NCBI RefSeq assembly: GCF_000619945.1
Contig: NZ_JHVC01000008.1
Location: 62,001 to 126,000 of the forward strand
DNA: 64,000 nt
Source of the DNA: Clostridium lundense DSM 17049
GTDB lineage: Bacteria; Bacillota; Clostridia; Clostridiales; Clostridiaceae
Direction of reading: 5' to 3'
Shown: positions 43,237 to 51,753 of the stretch, in pieces
How positions within the stretch are numbered: position 1 is the first letter of the stretch
Layout: the number at the start of each line of letters is the position of its first letter
Translations under genes and position numbers: made by a program
The notes under the pieces: model-generated
What the model was told of the DNA's origin: nothing
Database searches by the model: none
Seen by the model: only the letters and a program-made list of their open reading frames with translations

Positions 43237-43766
43237 TTTCCGTCTAATATAGAGTAAGTAATTTCATATCCATCTGCACATCTTATATAAATACATTTAT
43301 CAACTAATTTATAATCCTGTATAATATCAGTGCCTCCACAAGCTCATATTTTCTGTCCTTTTTCATCAATCACAAATACTCCGAGTTCATATATTATAAT
43401 AATCAAGCTCCATTGCTCTACATGAATAATTGAAAATATAAGTGAATTCAGTGAATGCCTGAAATCTACAACTTTTGCTGCACAATCAACACACACTATT
43501 TCGTTCTCAAATGAGCAAACTATCTTTTGATTTTTAGGAAGCATTAAAATATTAGATTGTAACCCATGCCAATCATACTTCATTCCAATAGAGAACTTTT
43601 CTTCTGAATGCAGTGTTATTGCATCGTACGTATCCGCATAATCCTCATTATAACTTAATAATAAACTTGAATCACAAGCTTCTAAATACTCATAAAATTC
43701 ATATTCATTTTCAAACTTTTGCAATGAAATAGCGTTTTGTCCAAATGTAATTTTCAAAACTCTCAT
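43212..43766 (-). pseudogene. Immunity-like gene interrupted by an in-frame TGA
   Basis: The first 140 codons (43344-43766) read MRVLKITFGQNAISLQKFEN to FVIDEKGQKI and stop at TGA. The same frame then continues for 43 codons as ACGGTDIIQDYKLVDKCIYI, then GYEITYSILDGNAI, to a second stop at 43212. A TGG-to-TGA change would explain this. It looks like a 185-residue immunity protein with a nonsense mutation. The 5' flank is the inter-cassette repeat. Confidence 0.6.
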
Positions 43767-43774
43767 CTCTTTCC

Positions 43775-43960
43775 ATCTATTATTTTTGAGTATAATTGAT
43801 TATCTATTACATATTATATGTTCTTAATTCCATTAGCTTTTAAGTGGAATTATTGAGCCTAGGTTTTCCTTGCTTATTAAGTTACACATATCTTCTATGC
43901 TCGTCTTACTGGCTCCTAAAGATGCCTCTAGGAAATCCTTTATCAGATGTTTATATTTGA
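43775..43960 (-). repeat. Inter-cassette repeat, copy 1
   Basis: This stretch recurs near 47095, 50575 and 53830. It shares TTTTTGAGT, AATTGATTATCTATTACATA and TTCTTAATTCCATTA, then GTGGAATTATTGAGCC. On the minus strand it contains TATAAT and directly precedes the gene at 43766, so it may carry a promoter. Confidence 0.6.
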
Positions 43961-43977
43961 GGAACTGCTAAAAAAGT

Positions 43978-44023
43978 AATGAATCAGCCTACTTAGATTG
44001 GGCTGATTCATTTAATTTTTTCA
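43978..44023. terminator. Terminator hairpin, family 'AATGAACCAGCC'
   Basis: AATGAATCAGCC pairs with GGCTGATTCATT and a T-run follows. Degenerate relatives are at 47293, 49153 and 54187. Confidence 0.75.
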
Positions 44024-44045
44024 CTGCATTATTAATATTATGCAG
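44024..44045. repeat. Cassette-end palindrome, copy 1
   Basis: CTGCAT-N10-ATGCAG between the SUKH gene and its terminator. It is the best-conserved of nine copies in the array. Confidence 0.7.
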
Positions 44046-44135
44046 CAACTTAATTTATACTTTTTGTTTATTTTATCATAACTTTTTAATATTCCTTTAA
44101 ATGCAGTTAATTATAATTTAGTTTTGTAGTAACTA

Positions 44136-44789
44136 TTACTTGCTTAAACCTTCCAGTTGTAATATTTGACTAAATTCATTCAACTTCTCTAAATAATTTA
44201 ACGCTTTTCCGTAGGATATATTACTGATTATAGGGAATGGTAGATTCTTAGAAGCTTTTAGTATTTCCGCTGAAGACATTTCAACATTTAACACATTTTT
44301 TATTTTTACTAAATCTTTTAATCCACCCTTAGGATTATCTACCAATAAGATATTACAATATTTATTATAAGTTTGAGCTGCGTTTTCTCCATTCATGCCA
44401 CTTAAATTGCAGCCGTCATCCAACCACTTTGATAAGTTATAAGCAACAACCTTTGCATTTGATGGATTCATATCTCCGCACCCTACTGATAATACTTCTT
44501 TTTTAGTATTATCTTTAGATACTAAAAATACAATATCTCCACTGTCATCACCTATAGCTATATAACCTTTTGCATATTCATCTACCTCAAGGGTTAAATT
44601 TCTTTCAACAATATCATCTGTTCCATAAATCACCAATCCACTATCAGTTGAAAATCCATTTGTATACTTTAATAATTCTTTGTAAGTTTCAGGTAATAGG
44701 ATATTCATTTCATTTTCAACAATTCTAATTTCATCATTACTAGCTGGCATTGTTTTTACTAAACCATCTACATTTTCTAGATTTATCAT
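44136..44789 (-). CDS. SUKH-type immunity protein
   Basis: The 217-residue SMI1/KNR4-family protein has the N-terminal signature ENEMNILLPETYKELLKYTN, then GFSTDSGLVIYGTDDIVERN and GYIAIGDDSGDIVFLV, and an added helical C-terminal extension (about 140-217). Its ATG overlaps the toxin-tip stop as ATGA, with AGGAGG six bases before it. SUKH proteins typically protect against HNH-type nucleases, which fits the tip just upstream. Confidence 0.85.
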   Translation of the reverse strand: MINLENVDGLVKTMPASNDEIRIVENEMNILLPETYKELLKYTNGFSTDSGLVIYGTDDIVERNLTLEVDEYAKGYIAIGDDSGDIVFLVSKDNTKKEVLSVGCGDMNPSNAKVVAYNLSKWLDDGCNLSGMNGENAAQTYNKYCNILLVDNPKGGLKDLVKIKNVLNVEMSSAEILKASKNLPFPIISNISYGKALNYLEKLNEFSQILQLEGLSK

Positions 44790-45670
44790 TTGAAACCTCC
44801 TAATTTATCAAAATATTTATAGCAATTTCGAATTGCTTTTCTAGCACTTTTCACATCTACTCCAGCATCAATCATCTCTCTATATGAAATATTGATGGTG
44901 CTTCATCTTTATCGTATCCAGGTATATTTTGTTCAACCCATTCATTTTGTATTGGATGATGAGTCTGTACTCTATTATCAGCAGCAATATTCTTGTTTCC
45001 TAGTGCTCTATTTACTTGAGGACTCAGGTTTTCATATATATCTATATCCACCTGGTCTTTTAGGTACAGTAGCTTCTCCTACCCCCTTAGAAGTAGCTTT
45101 CTTCATCTGATTCTCTGCTGCCTCTTTTGTTTCTTTTATAGCTTCATTATAAGCTATCTGTGTCCTTGTAGGCTTAAGTTTAACATTATTAATTGGAGAG
45201 TTTCCATTAAAACCTCCTATACCTTCAAAAGCAAGTTTGTTTCCAAACCTACTACTAAAGTTATCAGACATGTTTTTAAATTTATTAACTGCATTTTCTA
45301 TGGCATCGTTAACTTTTGATGCTCCTTTTTTTACCCAAGGACTTGCTTTCTTAAATACTTTCTCTACCTTATGGAACATTCCTGCTGTTGCTGCTCCAAT
45401 TCCAACATCAAATAATGTGGTTGTAAAGTTTATTCCTTGACCATCTAGTGTTTGCCTTACCATGCTTTCAAATCCATTGGTTACCCCACCAAACAGCATC
45501 TTTCCACCTAAGGTTTTTAATGTACCAAAAGGTCCAAATATTGCTCCTGAAACTGCTCCTATAAATGATTCCCTGCCTCCAGCCCACATATAAGCAGATG
45601 CATCACTAACTTCTTCATTCATTTTATCTGATACTGCCTGACTTGCTACTTTTTTACGTTTACGTATTTC
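44786..45670 (-). pseudogene. Cassette 11: pre-toxin module A plus broken HHPIQ-type nuclease tip
   Basis: The frame to 45032 holds module A intact (SDASAYMWAGGRESFIGAVS to EAAENQMKKATSKG), then hinge KGV and PKRPGGYRYI before a stop. One base shift restores YENLSPQVNRALGNKNIAAD, VQTHHPIQNEWVEQNIPGYD. A second shift gives MIDAGVDVKSARKAIRNCYK, YFDKLGGFK at 44786. The HHP-I/L-Q core resembles HNH/Endo VII-type toxins (LHH/GHH group). Upstream it runs, still open, into a terminator at 45.69 kb with no start codon, so it is a displaced cassette. Confidence 0.7.
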
Positions 45671-45688
45671 TTCTTTTATTAGTTTATT

Positions 45689-45725
45689 AAAAAATACTCC
45701 TGTTAAAAAACAGGAGTATTTTTTA
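45689..45725. terminator. Strong terminator between cassettes 10 and 11
   Basis: AAAAATACTCCTGTT pairs with ACAGGAGTATTTTT and T-runs lie on both sides. Module A of cassette 11 begins directly beyond it. Confidence 0.85.
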
Positions 45726-45777
45726 TACGCTATGTTTAATACTCTAAAAATATATGATGATTATCATCATGTACTTT

Positions 45778-46392
45778 TTAGTATGTTTCCTTCAATCTTT
45801 CTATCAATTTTCTCCCTTCTATATTTTCAGACACTTTTAACATAAAATCTTCTATAAAATTATTAATTACTTCTTGAAATAACTCAAATGGCACATAGCA
45901 TATTCCTTTAGGATTAATAAAGTTTATTTCACTATATAAATCTGAATTATCCCATGCTATTTCTATTGTATTTTTAACTCTTCTAAAAATTACATCTGCT
46001 AGAAATGAACCTCCATTATCTGAATACCATGAGTGTCTAAAGTACCAATCTTGTCTTTTTTCAAACCATAAATCAAATTCATCATCGTCATCTGAGTCAA
46101 AATCTCCACTGCTCTTGTAAAACTCTATTGAATTATTTCCTTCAATAGGTAATGGAAATTGCGTTTCATTAAAAATATTGTTTTTGTTCTTGCAAAACCA
46201 CTCAACAATAAAAATTAAGTCCCATTCATATTCACGTATTTTGCCCTCCATTAAAAAAGTGCAAACTGATTTGTTGTCAACCCACATCTTGAAAACTCCC
46301 CATGTAGGCTCATTTCTTCCACATTCACTAAATGGGCTTTCTTTCAATTCATATGCAACTGCAAAAATTTCTTTATTACCAAAATATTTCAT
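45778..46392 (-). CDS. Immunity protein of cassette 10
   Basis: The 204-residue acidic protein (with an SGDFDSDDDDEFDLWF stretch) starts 12 bases after the toxin-tip stop. It has GGGTGA before the ATG and is followed by a terminator. It reads MKYFGNKEIFAVAYELKESP, then MWVDNKSVCTFLMEGKIREY. I do not recognise the family; cognate immunity to the type-17-like tip is inferred from position. Confidence 0.65.
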   Translation of the reverse strand: MKYFGNKEIFAVAYELKESPFSECGRNEPTWGVFKMWVDNKSVCTFLMEGKIREYEWDLIFIVEWFCKNKNNIFNETQFPLPIEGNNSIEFYKSSGDFDSDDDDEFDLWFEKRQDWYFRHSWYSDNGGSFLADVIFRRVKNTIEIAWDNSDLYSEINFINPKGICYVPFELFQEVINNFIEDFMLKVSENIEGRKLIERLKETY

Positions 46393-46404
46393 ATTTAATC
46401 ACCC

Positions 46405-46959
46405 TTATTTATTTTTAATAAAGTTTTTATATTGAGCCTTTGTAATCTTTCCATCATTAAGCATTTGCCTTAACACATCGGCTGGAACTTCCTTAGCAGG
46501 ATTTACAACTTCATAGGAATGCCAACCATTTACTGTATCTGGCTGAAATTTCACTAACTTACCATCATAATAGTTGTATAACTGCTTAGTTTTAGATGAT
46601 GAATATGCTGTATCTAATAATTCTTGTCCTGTCTTTATATCTGGAATTGGATCTGGACTTCCCCATCCTGATGTTGGATCATGTTTAGGACTTGGTTTAT
46701 AAACACGATCACCCGCTCCCTTAGCATCAATATTTTTATCAGAAGAACTATTACTCTCTCCACCACTTCCACTATTAGAAGCCGTCTTATAAAGCACAAG
46801 ACCAGATGCTGCTATAGAGGACATTTCACCTGCACTGGCTATAGAAGTTACTCCATCTAGACAGAATACATGTAAGTTAATACCAGTTCCACTAAGAGAT
46901 AATTGGCCTATTGAAATTTTACCTGGTAAATTTTTGCCTATATTGCTAATTGACTTCAC
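46405..46959 (-). CDS. Cassette 10: module B plus Ntox17-like toxin tip
   Basis: The 184-residue frame holds module B (VKSISNIGKNLPGKISIGQL to NSGSGGESNSSSDKNID), then hinge AKGAGD and a tip of about 95 residues. The tip reads TGQELLDTAYSSSKTKQLYN, YYDGKLVKFQPD, GWHSYEV, then DVLRQMLNDGKITKAQYKNF. This matches my memory of the polymorphic toxin type 17 pattern (YN-DG-K-V-F-D-GWH, then a small DGKI helix pair). There is no secretion or RHS part, so the tip is displaced. Upstream coding is frameshifted. Confidence 0.65.
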   Translation of the reverse strand: MKSISNIGKNLPGKISIGQLSLSGTGINLHVFCLDGVTSIASAGEMSSIAASGLVLYKTASNSGSGGESNSSSDKNIDAKGAGDRVYKPSPKHDPTSGWGSPDPIPDIKTGQELLDTAYSSSKTKQLYNYYDGKLVKFQPDTVNGWHSYEVVNPAKEVPADVLRQMLNDGKITKAQYKNFIKNK

Positions 46960-47080
46960 GCCACTTGCTAGTGTTGCTACGTCTTTATATTTATCCTTAA
47001 ATAATCTAAATACAAATTCGGTTCTGACATTGACGGAATACCGATATTGGATAATTCTTTATCTGTATTTACTATTGTTT
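46960..47080 (-). pseudogene. Frameshifted upstream piece of cassette 10
   Basis: One frame reads TDKELSNIGIPSMSEPNLYL. Another gives EFVFRLFKDKYKDVATLASG and joins module B. Similar broken pieces lie at 50330 and 53740. They mark where the module was cut from its parent protein. Confidence 0.5.
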
Positions 47081-47290
47081 TTAATTCTTTTTATTTTTGA
47101 GTTCAATTGATTATCTATTACATATTATATGTTCTTAATTCCATTAACTTTTAAGTGATATTAATGAACCTAAGATTTCATAGCTTATCAGCTTACATAT
47201 CTATGCTATCATTGTTTTATTTACTCCTAAAGATAATGATATTGATTAGGAAGGACATCCTTTATCAGTCATTTATATCTGTTGAACTGC
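47081..47290 (-). repeat. Inter-cassette repeat, copy 2
   Basis: Close copy of the 43.78-kb repeat, including TATAAT on the minus strand. With the following terminator and palindrome, no gene is visible from 47081 to 47537. Confidence 0.6.
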
Positions 47291-47292
47291 TA

Positions 47293-47338
47293 AAAAATAA
47301 TGAACCAGCCTACTTAAATTTCAGCTGATTCATTTTTT
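47293..47338. terminator. Terminator hairpin, 'AATGAACCAGCC' family
   Basis: AATGAACCAGC and GCTGATTCATT form an imperfect stem with flanking A and T runs. Confidence 0.6.
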
Positions 47339-47341
47339 TCA

Positions 47342-47363
47342 CTGCATTATTACAATTATGTAG
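47342..47363. repeat. Cassette-end palindrome, copy 2
   Basis: CTGCAT-N10-ATGTAG, one arm base changed, downstream of the 47.5-kb immunity gene. Confidence 0.6.
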
Positions 47364-47537
47364 CATAAATACACTGCTTTAATTCATGCTAATTGGTATA
47401 TTTATTGACTACTTATTATAACTTTTTATTTTACTTAATTATTCATTAATCATTAGACATATTATGCATTGAATTACTTGAATAAAATCAATATATATAC
47501 ATTAAATTGTAATTAGATTATTACTTCATTACTTCCT

Positions 47538-48074
47538 TTATATACTTTTTAAGACAATATCTTTAATACTAGCTATTTCATTATCTTTAAGATTATAAAC
47601 AACTAATTCTATTATAACTTTTGCAAGCAATGAAAATATAGCTTTGCTCGAACCAACTAATCCATGTGCACCAATTTCAAATACTAATTTACCTGATGGA
47701 ACTTTAAAATCATTAATATTATTACGTATATACTCTAATATAGCTTCACCATATTCCTTTGGTATCCCACAAATCACCTTATCTACAGTTGAAGCTATAT
47801 TTCCTTTAAATTCGTCATCTTCTAAACTACTAATTTTAACTTCGACATTTAAAAATCCACTTTCGTCAGGAATATATGTAGCTCCTAACAATGCATAATT
47901 ACTGCTATTTCTAGGCAATGCTATTTCTAATGCAATACTTTTTCCTTGACATTCAAATGTATTAGCCTTAAATTTTTCTTCTATTAGTTCAACTACATTA
48001 TAATTAATTACTGGTAAGTCATTTATCCATAGTCTTCCTTTTTTATATCCTGTTAAATTATCTAATTCTATCAT
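47538..48074 (-). CDS. Immunity protein of cassette 9
   Basis: The 178-residue protein starts three bases after the toxin-tip stop, with GGAGGTAG upstream. It reads MIELDNLTGYKKGRLWINDL, ending AKVIIELVVYNLKDNEIASI. Regular beta-strand spacing is visible but no family is recognised. Immunity is inferred from the tight coupling to the tip. Confidence 0.6.
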   Translation of the reverse strand: MIELDNLTGYKKGRLWINDLPVINYNVVELIEEKFKANTFECQGKSIALEIALPRNSSNYALLGATYIPDESGFLNVEVKISSLEDDEFKGNIASTVDKVICGIPKEYGEAILEYIRNNINDFKVPSGKLVFEIGAHGLVGSSKAIFSLLAKVIIELVVYNLKDNEIASIKDIVLKSI

Positions 48075-48077
48075 ACT

Positions 48078-48794
48078 CTACCTCCAAAAATTTCTCCATG
48101 TTGAATTAAACTCTTCTGGATACATGTCCATAACATTAGGATGATATACACTAAAAGGAGATACATTATATTTCTGCATTGCTACAGCATGAGCTTCATT
48201 ATATCCCATCCCTTTTGACATCATAGTTGATTCTGAAAGTTCGTGCATGTAAAAACTTGCGTCAGCTCCAGTTATAGGTTTCCCCTTAGCTAATGCTTCC
48301 TCAACTCTTGAAATCATTGCTTGATTAGGAGCATATTCCTCAAATGTTCCTATATGTTTTTTTACAATATTTAATCCTTTTTCTGATACATTTATTGATT
48401 TGCCTTCTAACTTTCCTAATCCATTAACGGCACTAGAAAATTCTGAATTATACGCCCCTGTAGCTTTCTTCATCTGCTTCTCTGCTGCCTCTTTTGTTTC
48501 TTTTATAGCTTCATTATAAGCTATCTGTGTCTTTGTAGGCTTAAGTTTAACATTATTAATTGGAGAATTTCCATTAAGACCTCCTATACCTTCAAAAGCA
48601 AGTTTATTTCCAAATCTACTACTAAAATTATCAGACATGTTTTTAAATTTATTAACTGCATTTTCTATGGCATCGTTAACTTTTGATGCTCCTTTTTTTA
48701 CCCAAGGACTTGCTTTCTTAAATACTTTCTCTACCTTATGGAAAACTCCTGCTGTTGCTGCTCCAATTCCAACATCAAATAATGTGGTTGTAAA
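48078..48794 (-). pseudogene. Cassette 9: module A 3' part plus HELxES-type toxin tip, interrupted by mini-element M2
   Basis: From 48794 the frame reads FTTTLFDVGIGAATAG and continues through module A to ATGAYNSEFSSAVNG. The tip follows: GLNIVKKHIGTFEEYAPNQA, then ADASFYMHELSESTMMSKGM, GYNEAHAVAMQKY and YPEEFNSTWRNFW. The HELxES core is shared with the tip at 54.65 kb, so the two are one unknown toxin family; His and Glu could be catalytic. The 5' half of the module lies beyond M2, so the frame is broken. Translation could restart at 48638 (MSDNF). Confidence 0.65.
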
Positions 48795-48925
48795 GTTTAT
48801 CCGATGACTACCCGCTCTAATACTTCCATCTTCTTTAAAGTGGGGGTAAAGAGCGGCTACGTCCCTGGATAACGATTTCTAAAGCTTCAGTGGGAGTAAA
48901 AACTCCTTCTGAAGCCAAGAACTCT
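48795..48925 (-). mobile_element. Mini-element copy M2, precise insertion in module A
   Basis: A 125-bp element plus one copy of GTTTAT separates GKGIN from FTTTLF of module A. Both edges read GTTTAT on the plus strand, and the empty paralogue at 45.43 kb has GTTTAT once. Inside are two hairpins: GCTTCAGAAGGAGT / ACTCCCACTGAAGC, and CGCTCTTTACCCCCA / TGGAAGTATTAGAGCG. No reading frame is carried. Confidence 0.75.
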
Positions 48926-49141
48926 GTTTATTCCTTTGCCATCTAGTGTTTGCCTTACTATACTTTCAAATCCATTGGTTACTCCACCAAGCAGCATCTT
49001 TCCACCTAAGATTTTCCCTGTACCAAAAGGCCCAAATATTGCTCCTGAGACAGCTCCTATAAATGATTCTCTGCCTCCAGCCCACATATAGGCAGACGCA
49101 TCACTAACTTCTTCACTCATTTTATCTGATATTGCCTGCAT
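48926..49141 (-). pseudogene. Cassette 9: module A 5' part
   Basis: The frame opens at 49141 (MQAISDKMSEEVSDASAYMW), reads AGGRESFIGAVSGAIFGPFG and ends DGKGIN. It then enters M2 and stops after RVLGFRRSFYSH. It belongs to the same original gene as 48078-48794. The upstream edge is at an ACATATG junction also present at 54.17 kb. Confidence 0.65.
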
Positions 49142-49210
49142 ATGTTAACTACTAAAAAATAATGAACCAGCCTACTTATTTTTCAGCTAGTCCATTTAGT
49201 GCTTCTCTTA

Positions 49211-49232
49211 CTTCATTATTAATATTATGCAT
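49211..49232. repeat. Cassette-end palindrome, copy 3
   Basis: CTTCAT-N10-ATGCAT, a degenerate copy, downstream of the 49.4-kb immunity gene. Confidence 0.5.
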
Positions 49233-49434
49233 TATGCACTATGTGTATCAAATTTTACTAACTTCTTGCTCATTAAGTACTAAATCTTTTATATTTATGC
49301 TTTTATAATAATGCAGACAGATTTGATATAATTTTGTAGTAAGTATAAAAGATAGTTCTCTTAATTAATCCTGTAGAAGTATATTTATTTTTTTACATTT
49401 TATTTAACTTATCTCTTATATAACGTTACATTGA

Positions 49435-49764
49435 TTAATATTCCAAAAAATATTCATCTAAAAACTCTCCTGAAGAATTATACTCTATCTCATAGGTATA
49501 CTTTGGGAGTTCACCATCATATTCATATAAATAAAATTCTAGCCTAAAAGAAGGCATACCTCCTAAATTATTTATCAATAAATGTGTCCTATTATATTCT
49601 ACTTTTAATTCTTTAAATGAACAAGTTTCATCTGTAACATCTTCAGACAAAAAATTAGTATCACTTTCTAATAATATTTTTTCAATATATTGTGTTGCAT
49701 CTTTTATCAAATTATTAAAATCAAAAAGTTCATTAAACAATGCCTCAACTTTTTTTAAGTTCAT
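49435..49764 (-). CDS. Immunity protein of cassette 8
   Basis: The 109-residue acidic protein begins 14 bases after the tip stop. It reads MNLKKVEALFNELFDFNNLI, then LLINNLGGMPSFRLEFYLYE and an aromatic end. No family recognised. It is inferred to neutralise the small basic tip just upstream. Confidence 0.6.
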   Translation of the reverse strand: MNLKKVEALFNELFDFNNLIKDATQYIEKILLESDTNFLSEDVTDETCSFKELKVEYNRTHLLINNLGGMPSFRLEFYLYEYDGELPKYTYEIEYNSSGEFLDEYFLEY

Positions 49765-49778
49765 TTGTATCCTTCACC

Positions 49779-50150
49779 TCACTTTTTTAGTATCAAATCA
49801 AATATTAGTTCACCACTTTCATTAATACGTCCATATACTCTTGTATGACCACCAGCTTTTGGTACTTTAATCTTATAGATATATTCATATCCTCCTTTAT
49901 ACTCAATTTCATTTTCTGTTAACTTTATTATACCAGAAGTGCCCTCTCTTCTAGGAGCTAAGCCTTTATCCATAGCATTTTTAAACTTTTTATCAAGTCC
50001 CATTTTCTTTAATTCTTTAAGAACTTTACTATCTATACTTCTATTACTGAATAATCCAGCATCAGTCGCCCCACTAGCATCAATATTTTTATCAGAAGAA
50101 CTATTACTATCTCCACCACTTCCACTATTAGAAGCCGTCTTATAAAGCAC
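49779..50150 (-). CDS. Cassette 8: module B end plus small basic toxin tip
   Basis: The 123-residue frame starts inside module B (YKTASNSGSGGDSNSSSDKN), passes hinge ASGATD, and ends in a compact basic domain: KKFKNAMDKGLAPRREGTSG, then YKIKVPKAGGHTRVYGRINE and ELIFDLILKK. The layout (helix, RREGTSG turn, then a beta meander with RVYGR) resembles BECR/RelE-fold RNase tips. This is a tentative match. The true upstream part is frameshifted at about 50180. Confidence 0.55.
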   Translation of the reverse strand: MLYKTASNSGSGGDSNSSSDKNIDASGATDAGLFSNRSIDSKVLKELKKMGLDKKFKNAMDKGLAPRREGTSGIIKLTENEIEYKGGYEYIYKIKVPKAGGHTRVYGRINESGELIFDLILKK

Positions 50151-50400
50151 AAGACCAGATGCTGCTATAGAAGATATTTCGCTGCACTGGCTATAGAAGT
50201 TGCTTCATCTATGCAGAATACAGTTAAGTTAATGCCAGTTCCACTAAGGGATAATCAGCCTATTGAAATTTTCCCTGGTAAATTTTTGCCTATATTGCTA
50301 ATTGACTTCACGCCACTTGCTAGTGTTGCTACATCTTTATATTTATCTTTGAATAATCTAAATACAAATTCGTTTCTAACATTGACGGAATACCAATATT
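50151..50400 (-). pseudogene. Frameshifted module B upstream piece of cassette 8
   Basis: It aligns with module B (ATLASGVKSISNIGKNLPGK) but lost a base near 50180, where the other copies read CACCTGC and this copy reads CGCTGC. Translation of the tip must start inside the module if it happens at all. Confidence 0.55.
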
Positions 50401-50730
50401 GGATAATTTTTTATGTGCATTTACTATTATTTTTAATTGAAATAGATTTTTTATCTATTTCAATTATTTTTTTCTTTAGGTTCTTGTTCCCCCCTATCCC
50501 CTCGTTGCTCTTTCCAAGTCCCGAGTTCCTATTCCCAAGTTCCATTATTTATATGTTTCATATTTTCAATTCTTTTTATTTTTGAGTGTAATTGATTTTT
50601 ACCCTATATATTATAGGTTATTAATTCCCCTCGATTTCAAGTGGAATTATTGAGACTAGGATTTCTTAGCTTATCAGCTTACATCATTCTTTAACCCTAG
50701 TTATCTTGACTTTTAAAATATCTCAGTACA
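50401..50730. other. Non-coding stretch with inter-cassette repeat, copy 3
   Basis: It contains AAATAGAT and ATCTATTT in inverted order near 50440-50462, then the repeat shared with 43.78 and 47.1 kb (from 50575). No gene is supported; the plus-strand frame here is antisense low-complexity. Confidence 0.5.
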
Positions 50731-50732
50731 AG

Positions 50733-50778
50733 AAAAAAAGATTAATGTTCCATTTACTGAAACATTAACCTTTTAACT
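50733..50778. terminator. Terminator hairpin
   Basis: AAAGATTAATGTT and AACATTAACCTTTT form an imperfect stem with A and T runs, right before the palindrome at 50786. Confidence 0.65.
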
Positions 50779-50785
50779 TCCTTCA

Positions 50786-50807
50786 CTGCATTATTTAAGT
50801 TATGCAT
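50786..50807. repeat. Cassette-end palindrome, copy 4
   Basis: CTGCAT-N10-ATGCAT, downstream of the 50.9-kb immunity gene. Confidence 0.6.
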
Positions 50808-50919
50808 TTTTCCAACATTTATAATTGACTTAGTTTACAATAAACATTACTACTCTAACTTTTTTGTAGTTAGTCTTTAAATAGTTTTGCAGTGTAAAAA
50901 TAATTTTTGACTTTTTTAT

Positions 50920-51306
50920 TTAAAAATCTTTTTCATTAATAATGTATGAAATATTCTTTGCACATACATAACATTCAACATCACTTGAATAATCTTCTGG
51001 ATAAAACTTAAATATATACGTTCCACTTTCAATTTTATACTTAGAGTACATTTCTTCAGCTTCATAATCAGAAACTAATTCAATGGCTTGTATAGATATA
51101 TCTGTTTTCCAATTGAACAACATTGACGCATAGTAAACCTCTTGAAATTCAATTTCAATATCCGAATTGCTAGAAGATGGGTCAATACTCCCAGTAAGAA
51201 GTAATTTATAATTAGTATATTGAGTAACCTCAAAGTCCATCCATAGCTCACTATTTAAATAACTATTAATCTTTTCAACTATACTTTCAACTTCATTTCG
51301 ATTCAT
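50920..51306 (-). CDS. Immunity protein of cassette 7
   Basis: The protein of about 128 residues starts at 51306 (MNRNEVESIVEKINSYL), with GGAGGATATT before it. It is acidic and soluble, with LLLTGSIDPSSSNSDIEIEF and a C-terminal YVCAKNISYIINEKDF. No family recognised. It follows a start-less toxin tip by 14 bases, which supports an immunity role. Confidence 0.6.
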   Translation of the reverse strand: MNRNEVESIVEKINSYLNSELWMDFEVTQYTNYKLLLTGSIDPSSSNSDIEIEFQEVYYASMLFNWKTDISIQAIELVSDYEAEEMYSKYKIESGTYIFKFYPEDYSSDVECYVCAKNISYIINEKDF

Positions 51307-51320
51307 AATATCCTCCATTC

Positions 51321-51753
51321 TTAAGGTAGCTGAATATGTGTTATCTCTGCTGCCTCATTATTAAAATTAGCGTTAATATTACCATTCTCACCAAGCTTTA
51401 ATACACTTGTATGATACCAATTTCTATCTGTTCCCATATACTCTACTCCAGTAGGAATCTCTACATTTTGCCTACTAACTCTATATATACTACCTGTCTT
51501 TCCATAATTGGCTTCTGCTGGGTGAATTCTAACCTCATATTTATATCCACCTTGAATCCATGTTTCTTTTAATTTTGCAGGCGCTGTATTAAGTCCCTGC
51601 CTGCTTAATGCAGAATTTAGAAAATCTGCTGGGTCAGTTCCTTTTAAACTAACATTTTCTGCCCCATATTTACTATTAAAATATTCAGTACATTTAGAAG
51701 TACTATATGAACTTACATTTTCATAGCTAGGGTTACTTGCCCCCTTGGGGCAG
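51321..51753 (-). pseudogene. Cassette 7: bare toxin tip without start codon
   Basis: The open frame begins at the hinge KGASNP and has no ATG, GTG or TTG before a stop upstream. It reads SSYSTSKCTEYFNSKYGAEN, then LKETWIQGGYKYEVRIHPAE, YGKTGSIYRVSRQNVEIPTG and EAAEITHIQLP. The RIHP and YGKTG-I-RV core resembles the type-30-like tip at 60.5 kb, and both may be BECR-type RNases. The conserved module is missing, so it is a promoter-less tip. Confidence 0.6.

Noticed and set aside
48795..48925. Confirmed group I intron (IStron)
   Set aside because: Precise insertion fits, but at about 125 bp the element is too short for a group I core and none of the conserved P/Q/R/S segments was recognised.
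50211..50585. Plus-strand gene inside the array
   Set aside because: It is antisense to module B and an AT-rich repeat, low in complexity, with no ribosome site. Similar plus-strand frames at 57482, 60903 and 61284 are also shadows.
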